From assembly GCA_041447175.1 (NCBI GenBank), contig CP166960.1, positions 2,669,034-2,733,033 of the forward strand: a stretch of DNA of 64,000 nt, in the 5' to 3' direction. The notes under the pieces are model-generated. The model searched no databases, was not told the origin of the DNA, and worked only from the letters and a program-made list of their open reading frames with translations. This document shows positions 20,281 through 27,076 of this stretch, in pieces (positions within the stretch are counted from its first letter, which is position 1; each line of letters opens with the position of its first letter). The position numbers and the translations under genes were made by a program. The DNA is from Candidatus Bathyarchaeia archaeon (lineage in GTDB: Archaea > Thermoproteota > Bathyarchaeia > Bathyarchaeales > Bathycorpusculaceae).

Positions 20281-20970
20281 ATGAAAAACAATCTGCTAAT
20301 AGAAACAAGGAACTTAGTGCAAAGCTATTCCCGAAAGAATGGTTCACAAGTCAAAGCGTTGGATGGCGTTAACCTTGCGGTTTTCAAAGGTGAATTTTTG
20401 GCAGTGGTGGGGCGTTCCGGCAGCGGAAAAACCACGCTGCTAAACCTCATTGGCGCCCTAAGTCGACCCACCTCCGGCGAAGTGTTGTTTGAAGGTAAGA
20501 ACCTAAGTGGCTTCTCAAATCAAGATTTAGCGCTGCTGAGAAGAGAAAAAATAGGTTTCATTTTTCAGACCTTCAATCTTTTGCCCGCGTTGACTGTGTT
20601 TGAAAATGTGGAGTCCGCTTTGGTTCATTCGTCGATGTCCAAGGAGAAAATTGCTGAAAAAATCTCTGCTTTGTTGGCGTTTCTTGATTTAACTGACAAG
20701 TCTGGTATGTTGCCTCTTGAGTTAAGCGTTGGGCAACAGCAGAAGGTGGCTATTGCACGGGCTCTGGTTAAGGACCCAACAATAATAATTGCCGATGAAC
20801 CCACTGGCGAAATGGACCCCATATCTGGGAAAGAGATTGTGGCAAAACTCTTGGAGCTTAATCGCGAATCAAAAATAACGATTATTGTTGCAAGCCACGG
20901 CACATTTCCCTACGCTGAAGCTGACCGCACAGTATTCCTCAAGGATGGCAAACTTGTCATGCAATATTAA
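20281..20970 (+). CDS. MacB/LolD-like ABC transporter ATPase
   Basis: A 229-residue nucleotide-binding subunit. Walker A GRSGSGKT (44-51), Q-loop FIFQTFNLLPALTV, and Walker B IIIADEPTGEMD are intact. Two positions are unusual for this family: the signature is LSVGQ (148-152) instead of LSGGQ, and the D-loop is EMD instead of NLD. His of the switch region is present (VASHG). ATG 20281 is preferred to GTG 20272, again GAGGTG six bases upstream. It forms the last gene of the propeller-permease-ATPase operon. Confidence 0.92.
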   Translation: MKNNLLIETRNLVQSYSRKNGSQVKALDGVNLAVFKGEFLAVVGRSGSGKTTLLNLIGALSRPTSGEVLFEGKNLSGFSNQDLALLRREKIGFIFQTFNLLPALTVFENVESALVHSSMSKEKIAEKISALLAFLDLTDKSGMLPLELSVGQQQKVAIARALVKDPTIIIADEPTGEMDPISGKEIVAKLLELNRESKITIIVASHGTFPYAEADRTVFLKDGKLVMQY

Positions 20971-21083
20971 AGCTCTAAGCAAAGCTGGAACGCGGCATCG
21001 TTCCTTTTTCTTTTTTGTAAATCAGATTGGGCTAGGCTGGCGCTTTCTTGGTGGTTAAGTTTTTTGGAATTGTAGTTTTGGGT

Positions 21084-21166
21084 GCTGAGAGGGCTCTGGG
21101 GGAACTCACAACTTGCTTGTTGAGGTTTTCATTTGTTCTCTCCTATTTTCGTTCCAGAGCCCCAGC
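21084..21166 (+). ncRNA. Structured element R1 (first of two copies)
   Basis: GCTG-aga-GGGCTCTGG (21084-21099) pairs with CCAGAGCCC-CAGC (21154-21166). A second hairpin inside pairs CTCACAA with TTGTTGAG around loop CTTGC. R2 at 30041-30129 has the same layout with base changes that partly compensate. The strand is not certain; the plus strand is given because neighbouring genes run that way. Confidence 0.5.
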
Positions 21167-21252
21167 AAAACCTTTTCCATTGGTTAGCGATTGGCTTCTT
21201 TTCTACTGTAATCCAAACATATATTTCTTAAAATGATGTCTGCATAGTCAAG

Positions 21253-22560
21253 ATGATTAGTGTTAAGGTTGCAACGGCTGTTGGGCTTGGGGCTATAATT
21301 GGGGCGGGAATTTTTGTTCTTAGCGGAACAGCCATAGCTTTAGCTGGTTCAGCTGCGCTTATCGCTTTTGTCATTGTAGGTGTTATCGCTTTGATTGTGG
21401 CGCTTGAGCTGGGCGAGTTAGGTTCCATTATGCCCAAAGCTGAGGGCGGCTCTTACTCTTATGCCTACGAAGCCTTTGGCAGCGAATTAGGCTTCATCAC
21501 AGGCATTATGCTCTATTTTGCCTATGCCTCCTCTATTGCGCCCATCGCGTTAGGTTTTGGCTCCTATCTAACTAGCCTTTTAGGTTTAAGCGGCGGCAAC
21601 TACCCCACAATATTTGCCATACTGCTAATTCTGGCACTTGCAGTAGTTAACATACTGGGCGTAAGCAAAGCGGCAAAAGCCGACTTCGGATTGGTCATCA
21701 TCAAAATCTCCATACTCATAATCTTCATAGTTTTCGCTCTTCTCTTCACCTTGGGAAACAGCAGCCTTGGGGAAGCCACTTTCACCTCGGGCTTTGCAAA
21801 CGCCAACATAAGCTCCATCTTTGCGGCTAGTGTTGTTATTTTCTTTGCTTACTCGGGTTTTCAGGCAATTTCCACCATAACCAAAGACGTTGAAGGCGGA
21901 GGGGCAGGTGCGGCAAAAGCCATCATACTCTCCGTTGTTGTAAGCATGGTGCTTTATGTGTTGGTGGTGATTTCCCTTCTGTTTTTGATGCCTGCAAGCC
22001 AGTACACCATCTCCTCTGACCCGCTGTCGGTTGCGTTGAGGTCGGCTGGTGCCCCCAATTGGCTCTTCACTTTGGTTTCTGTGGGTGCCCTGATAGCCAC
22101 CACTTCGGCTGCGCTCGCCATGATTCTAAGTGCCTCGCGGGTTCTCTACCAGATAGGCACCGACAAGCTGCTTCCAAAAATTGTGCGCAAATACAACGAA
22201 AAACGTGACGTCGCCGTGAACGGGGTTTTGATTTCCTCTGCTATTGGCATTGTGATGCTTTTCGCGGGCAACATTTACGTTATGGCATCCATCAGCAACT
22301 TTGGCATTTTGTTCTGCTACCTGATGGCAAGCTTTGCCTTAATTCACTTCAGACGCAAAAAAGCGCCTGCCAGCTTCCGCGTTCCTCTCTATCCGTTTCT
22401 TTGCATAGCGGGTATTGTGGGGTTGATTGCGCTTCTGATTGGTATGCCCAAAGAAGCTTTGATTGTTGGGGTGGCGTTGATTTTGGCTTTGATGTTCATC
22501 TACTACATGCTGGTTGAAGCGGAATCTCGACCGGTCGAGCGGATAGAACTTTTTGATTAA
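21253..22560 (+). CDS. APC superfamily amino-acid permease
   Basis: A 435-residue integral membrane protein with about twelve hydrophobic helices. The first helix carries GLGAIIGAGIFVLSG, the unwound substrate-binding segment typical of amino acid-polyamine-organocation permeases, and helix 6 carries FFAYSGFQAISTITKDVEGG. It imports amino acids or related compounds, probably by ion coupling; specificity cannot be read. Start ATG 21253 has no strong ribosome site. Element R1 lies 87 bases upstream. Confidence 0.9.
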   Translation: MISVKVATAVGLGAIIGAGIFVLSGTAIALAGSAALIAFVIVGVIALIVALELGELGSIMPKAEGGSYSYAYEAFGSELGFITGIMLYFAYASSIAPIALGFGSYLTSLLGLSGGNYPTIFAILLILALAVVNILGVSKAAKADFGLVIIKISILIIFIVFALLFTLGNSSLGEATFTSGFANANISSIFAASVVIFFAYSGFQAISTITKDVEGGGAGAAKAIILSVVVSMVLYVLVVISLLFLMPASQYTISSDPLSVALRSAGAPNWLFTLVSVGALIATTSAALAMILSASRVLYQIGTDKLLPKIVRKYNEKRDVAVNGVLISSAIGIVMLFAGNIYVMASISNFGILFCYLMASFALIHFRRKKAPASFRVPLYPFLCIAGIVGLIALLIGMPKEALIVGVALILALMFIYYMLVEAESRPVERIELFD

Positions 22561-22676
22561 CCTAACGTGTCTGGGGATGATTGTAAGCGCAGGGGCTGCA
22601 TCACTTTGCCAAACGACGCTGCAGGCGTTTCTAAAGAAACCAATAAATCATTTCCTGCCCTGTCTGAAGACGTGGT

Positions 22677-23960
22677 GTGAATTTGGGTTCTGACAAAGTA
22701 ACGCGCATCTACGCGTGTCAACTCGCTACCAGCAATTCTGTCAAGCAGCATAAACTCAGAAAAACGATTGCCTGGCTGTCAGACAAAGAAGGCTTAGGCA
22801 AAGAATTCCTGTCCCTCTACCTGCCCCCTACGGCATCAATCACACAAACAATAGCGACCCTTAAGAGCCAATCTAAGTCTGATACCCGCAGGAACGGGGA
22901 AGTTTGGGGTCGATTTCAAGATTCCTCAAAAAATTTGATTCGGCACTTAAACCTTAAGAAGGAGCTGCCTGAGACTGGTCTTGCAGTGTTTGCTGGAACT
23001 TTTACTGTAAAAGGCGAAGGTGAGGTTTCTACTGTTGAGGAATTAGTTCCGCCGCAACCTGTTGCCGCCTATCTTCTCGAAGTTGACAACCATTTCCATT
23101 TAGAACCGCTTAGGGAAATGCTGCGAAACCCCCAAGTTGTGGGGCTGCTCGCCATGGATTCAAAGCAGGCTAGCTTTGGTTTGCTCAACGGGGAAAGCCT
23201 CGAATTCCTCAAGGACATCACGTCAGGTGTTTCAGGTAAGTCAGGCAAAGGCGGGCAGAGCCAGAGACGCTACGAAAGAGAACGAGACATGGAGCTCTCG
23301 CACTTTTTCCACCGAGTTGCCGAGCACGCGGCTAAGGCGTTTCTTGAAGACCACGAGGTTACGGCTTTGATAGTTGGCGGACCAGGTACAACAAAAGCCG
23401 ACTTCTTAAAGGGCGATTACCTCCACTATGAGTTACAAAACGCCCTCGTGAACACAGTGGACATCCAGTCCGCAGACCGGGCAGGCGTGAGGGAAGTGTT
23501 TGAGCGGTCAGCTGAGCTTTTAAAGAATCTGTGCACGCCTGAAGAGCGGATGGCTGTTCACCGACTTTTGGCGGAACTGGCTAAGCAGACGGGGTTGGCG
23601 ACTTATGGGCTAGGTTCCGTTTTGGATGCACTTAGAAACGGTGAAGCCGAAGTGGCGCTGGTCACAGACAGCACAGGCTTTGTTGAGGTTGGGGTGTTGT
23701 GCAAGAAATGTGGGCTGTCAAAGACGCAGATAATGGATAGCCAAGAGAAAGCTCAAAAGGTACAGGAAATGTTGTCGGGTCACTGCGAAAGGTGCAAGGC
23801 TGCTGACTTTGAGGTGAAGGAGAAAGATATCGTGGATGTATTGGAGGATGCGGCTTCACAGACAGACGCACGGGTCGAAGTGATTGCTACGGAGTCAGAT
23901 GAGAAAATGCAGCTCACAGCTTTGGGGGGCATTGCTGCCCTCTTACGATATAGAACTTAG
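22677..23960 (+). CDS. Divergent aRF1-family protein with GGQ but altered stop-reading motifs
   Basis: A 427-residue protein with the three-domain layout of archaeal release factor 1. The GGQ loop is intact (GKGGQSQRR, 191-198) and the C-terminal zinc ribbon has CKKC and CERC. In domain 1 the NIKS motif position reads QSKS (65-68) and YxCxxxF reads LEVDNHF (134-140), so the two main stop-codon contacts are not conserved. It therefore looks like a ribosome-rescue-type paralogue rather than the genome's main release factor. Start GTG 22677. TAA, TAG and TGA are all used as stops in this window, so a canonical aRF1 is expected elsewhere. Confidence 0.85.
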   Translation: MNLGSDKVTRIYACQLATSNSVKQHKLRKTIAWLSDKEGLGKEFLSLYLPPTASITQTIATLKSQSKSDTRRNGEVWGRFQDSSKNLIRHLNLKKELPETGLAVFAGTFTVKGEGEVSTVEELVPPQPVAAYLLEVDNHFHLEPLREMLRNPQVVGLLAMDSKQASFGLLNGESLEFLKDITSGVSGKSGKGGQSQRRYERERDMELSHFFHRVAEHAAKAFLEDHEVTALIVGGPGTTKADFLKGDYLHYELQNALVNTVDIQSADRAGVREVFERSAELLKNLCTPEERMAVHRLLAELAKQTGLATYGLGSVLDALRNGEAEVALVTDSTGFVEVGVLCKKCGLSKTQIMDSQEKAQKVQEMLSGHCERCKAADFEVKEKDIVDVLEDAASQTDARVEVIATESDEKMQLTALGGIAALLRYRT

Positions 23961-24028
23961 ATAGACTGCCGAAAAATATGTTTCAAATAGTCTTCCGGGT
24001 GCCTGTGGTTTTAGTAAAACTGTTTAAG

Positions 24029-24083
24029 TGGTCTCTCTGAGATTTGAACTCTGAGCCTCTTGAGTGTAATCAAAGGTTTATGC
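24029..24083 (-). pseudogene. 3' tRNA fragment (Val-like anticodon)
   Basis: On the minus strand GCATAAACC-TTTGA-TTACAC-TCAAG-AGG is followed by a T-arm with TTCAAAT and a 3' end AGAGACCA. It matches the intact tRNA-Ala at 30197-30270 from the D-loop to the 3' end. The D-stem and 5' acceptor strand are missing, the anticodon loop has six bases and the T-stem has one mismatch. A TAC anticodon suggests a tRNA-Val parent. Such 3' remnants often mark old integration sites. Confidence 0.55.
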
Positions 24084-24196
24084 GGTTATGTTATGTTTGC
24101 AGGTTTTGTCCTGAATGCGGTGAATATCCTATTTGTTATTTGTAGTAGGAAATTCTTTTATGGTAGTACATGCTTATGCTAACGTTGGCTACAACT

Positions 24197-24424
24197 ATGG
24201 AAAACATTGTTAAAGTTACACGAAGGGGGCAAACCACAATTCCGGCGGAATTCAGGCAAAAGCTCGGAATCAAAGAAGGTGACCAGTTGGTCGTTGAAGC
24301 TACAGATAACGGAGTCCTGTTTACGCCTATTCCTAAGCTGGAAGAGTTGGCTGGCGTTGACTCTCAATACGGGACTCCTGAAGAGCTAAAGAAGGCGTTA
24401 GATAAACTTAGGGAAGAGTACTAA
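24197..24424 (+). CDS. vapB: AbrB/MazE-type antitoxin (VapB)
   Basis: A 75-residue SpoVT/AbrB-fold DNA-binding protein: VTRRGQTTIPAEFRQKLGIKEGD is the classic swapped-hairpin segment, given here as VTRRGQTTIPAEFRQ with KLGIKEGD following. The C-terminal helical part should bind the toxin encoded two bases downstream. ATG 24197 is preferred because the fold starts there; ATG 24170 would add nine residues but lies within the promoter region (TATA-like TTCTTTTATGG near 24152). VapB normally represses its own operon. Confidence 0.88.
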   Translation: MENIVKVTRRGQTTIPAEFRQKLGIKEGDQLVVEATDNGVLFTPIPKLEELAGVDSQYGTPEELKKALDKLREEY

Positions 24425-24426
24425 GC

Positions 24427-24825
24427 TTGAAGGAAGTTCTTGATACAAGATTCCTGTTTGAATACTTCTACTCCTCCAACCTCGAAACCAAAAACAAAGT
24501 AACCAGAAAAATGAACGATATGCTATCAAAAAACCTTGGTATATTACCTACAATGGTTCTGGCAGAAATCACCAAAGTCACCTGTGAAAGAAGAGGCAAA
24601 GACGTTGCCGAGAGCCGCTATCATGCCCTAGTCCAAAGCGGACTGCAAATCCAAGATTTGACGCCGCAAATTGCAAAACATGCAGGTCTGCTTAAAAACC
24701 AACACAGAAGCGTGCCCATGGGCGACTGCATCATAGCAGCAACAGCCATCGTAAATCACGCTCGGGTACTTTCAGACGACCCGCATTTTGACAACATAAA
24801 AGACGCCAAACGCGGCTGGATCTAA
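24427..24825 (+). CDS. vapC: PIN-domain ribonuclease toxin (VapC)
   Basis: A 132-residue PIN nuclease. Acidic metal-binding residues are visible: D6 (VLDTRFL), E47 (VLAEITK) and D100 (PMGDCIIAA), with DD near 117-118. VapC toxins usually cut tRNA or rRNA when freed from VapB. It starts with TTG at 24427, two bases after the vapB stop, so the pair is one operon. The active site looks intact. The pair sits 110 bases from a tRNA remnant, in keeping with a mobile origin. Confidence 0.9.
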   Translation: MKEVLDTRFLFEYFYSSNLETKNKVTRKMNDMLSKNLGILPTMVLAEITKVTCERRGKDVAESRYHALVQSGLQIQDLTPQIAKHAGLLKNQHRSVPMGDCIIAATAIVNHARVLSDDPHFDNIKDAKRGWI

Positions 24826-24914
24826 GCTCAGAGCTTAACACTTGTTTGATAGTGGAAAGGAGATTTGAGCTTTCGACAATAGAGTGCCCTTCTATCGTTT
24901 CGTATTCTCTGGTC

Positions 24915-25607
24915 TTAGGTTTTGACGTATTTGTTGTCAATGTATTGTTCCCAAAACTCTTTGAAGCATTTCCGGTATTTTGGCAGTCGGGCTCTGCCTC
25001 TCCACGTGGCTTTATCAGCAAACCTCTTAATCTCCTTGGAGGGCTTAAAGTAGGCGACCGCGTTGTCTGGGCTTAACACAAACGGCGGACGCCCATAATA
25101 CATGCTTATCCAGTTCGCAATCAAATTCCCTGTCCGGTGGTTGCCTTCAATGAATAACTGGGGAAAACCCAGCACAGCAACATACACCTCAGCTGCAACC
25201 TTTAGCGGGCGTGGGGTGCCTTTCATGTGTTTTCGGTACCATTTCTCAATCGGTAAAATGTTTTCAGTGAATTTCTCGGAGTTCGCCTCAATTGCACTGT
25301 TAAACTCCAATCTTAATGTCGTGTCAAACCCGTAATGTACAATATTGTTGAGTTCTAAGATTTCCGAGGCGCCTTCTTTGGAGAACGGTTCAATGCCTTC
25401 CTCAAGAAGCCCGTCCAGATATATGTATGCGTCCATCATGTGCCCTCTTATAACGTTGTTGAAGGTGTCGCGTTTGCCTAGTTTTTCGTGGTCGAGTTGG
25501 GTGTTGATTTTTTCCCAGTTTTCCTGAACTTTGAAAAGGGCTTTGTCGACGTTTGCAAGGTCGAATCGCAGAATTTTTGGTTGCTTCATCCTCTTCAATG
25601 CAGACAT
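24915..25607 (-). CDS. Fic-domain protein with catalytic His replaced by Gln
   Basis: A 230-residue Fic/DOC-fold protein. Fic proteins transfer AMP or another nucleotide moiety to target hydroxyls through HPFx(D/E)GNxR. Here the motif reads PQLFIEGNHRTGN: the catalytic His is Gln (codon CAG), while Glu, Gly-Asn and Arg remain. A TATA box (AGTTTATATTGC, about 25640-25651 on the minus strand) points to ATG 25607 as start; ATG 25628 would extend it by seven residues. It runs tail-to-tail with vapC. The protein may be catalytically dead, or a regulator, or use altered chemistry. Confidence 0.82.
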   Translation of the reverse strand: MSALKRMKQPKILRFDLANVDKALFKVQENWEKINTQLDHEKLGKRDTFNNVIRGHMMDAYIYLDGLLEEGIEPFSKEGASEILELNNIVHYGFDTTLRLEFNSAIEANSEKFTENILPIEKWYRKHMKGTPRPLKVAAEVYVAVLGFPQLFIEGNHRTGNLIANWISMYYGRPPFVLSPDNAVAYFKPSKEIKRFADKATWRGRARLPKYRKCFKEFWEQYIDNKYVKT

Positions 25608-25798
25608 TACAGTGCATGATTTTATCACTTAGCAATATAAACTATGTAGACGACCATAATGAAAATAGATAAAACAGCAACGAGGGTACCTGAATGTTGT
25701 TGGTGGCTTGGTTTTCAAAGCTCTCGAGTCCCCTTAAGTGTACATCCAGACTTCGTTTTGCAATAATCTTGTTCGTAAGCGCTAAAGTTTAGTAAGAC

Positions 25799-26851
25799 TC
25801 ATTTTTTCTTTGCTGAGTTCTTCTTTTGGCTTTTTACGACCGCTACTGCCCCTACAACCACCACAATCGCTAATGCGCTGGCAATTACGAGGGTCCATGG
25901 AAATTCAGGTTCTGATTGTACAAGCGCTGGTTGTTGGTCGAAAACTATTGAAACCTCATGTGTGCTAAAATGCGTACTAAACCAGACGTAAAAGTTGTCT
26001 GCGTCTTGAGTGCATTCTTGTTTTCCCGCTTTCTGCCCATCAATGTAAATAACTGGGCTTTCATCGCTTGAAACCGCGTTTTTAGGGATGGTCAAGTTAC
26101 CAAAGCCTTCTGTCCCCTCTTGTCCTGTAACCTTTAAAGCCAATGTCACTGTGCCCGCAGCTGCATCGTTTGAGATTGTAACATCCGAGACCTGCGATGC
26201 TGCTATGGTTCCAGTGATGGGAACTAAAACGACTTCGCCTGAAAGTCCAGTAGCAGTTAGCTTGCTCGTTTGGATTGTGGGCGTTATGACTGGAGTAGGC
26301 GAGGTTGCTGAGGCGGTTTGTGTTGGCGTCGGCGTTGCTTCTGTTGAAGACGGCGAGGGCGCATTTGTGGTTGATGAGCTAGGCGTTATGGTTATTTATG
26401 GAGTAGGCGAAGGCGTTATTGTTGTCAGGGTATAGTAGAAGAGACCCGATTCAACGCTCAACAACCCTGCACAGCTTATGTGTGCTGTTCCGTTGTTGTC
26501 AAAAACCAGCGATGAATCTCCATTTGCGGAAGCTACCTTCTGGGCACTCCATGAAGTGCCGTCCCAACTCGCATACTTTAGGGTGATGTCGGTGATTTCG
26601 ACGGGGCTGATTGTAGTGTAGTTCAAGTAGCTGATGTGGGGGTTGCCTGCGGGGTCAAAAGCTAATGAGGAACCTACCCCCATATACCCTGAATCTACCG
26701 TTTGAGTACTCCACGCTGCACCGTCCCAACTCGCATACTTTAAGTCGCCATTGAGCGCCGTGTAGCATATATGAGGGTCGTCGTTTGGGTCTAAAGCTAA
26801 TGTGCAATCAGTGTTCATGGGCGAGCAGGCTAAATAGCCGTAAATAAACAC
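25799..26851 (-). pseudogene. Secreted propeller-like protein broken by an in-frame stop
   Basis: Two ORFs (26396-26851 and 25799-26149) are one reading frame interrupted by TAA at 26396-26398. Before it come two LKYASWDG-x2-WS-x-Q-x-V repeats with DP-x2-NPHISY, and TPSPTP. After it come a Thr/Ser/Pro linker, a beta-rich domain, EPEFPW, a membrane helix and a Lys tail. The signal peptide is missing: a nearby ATG AGA AGG AAA start runs into TGA after seven codons. TAA excludes pyrrolysine read-through. Probably a decayed surface protein. Confidence 0.7.
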
Positions 26852-27026
26852 GTTGGCGTGAATTTGTGGTGGACTACACTCTGGAACCTGCGTCAGTAGA
26901 TTTTTTTCCTTCTCATTTTCTTTCTTAAACTGTGTTGATTTAAGCTTATGATTCCCACATTGTTATTTGGTCTTTAGATTGGTCGAAAATGGCGCAATTT
27001 TTCTGTAGCGTACCTACATTGAGTAA

Positions 27027-27053
27027 AATATAAATAATAGGTCGATTAAATCG
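27027..27053 (+). promoter_or_regulatory. TATA box and palindrome before the large propeller gene
   Basis: AATATAAATA at 27027-27036 is followed by CGATT-A-AATCG (27043-27053). The palindrome lies between TATA and the predicted start site, a typical repressor position. AGGAG and ATG 27077 follow. Confidence 0.5.
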
Positions 27054-27076
27054 CATTCCACCCTAAAAGGAGAGAG

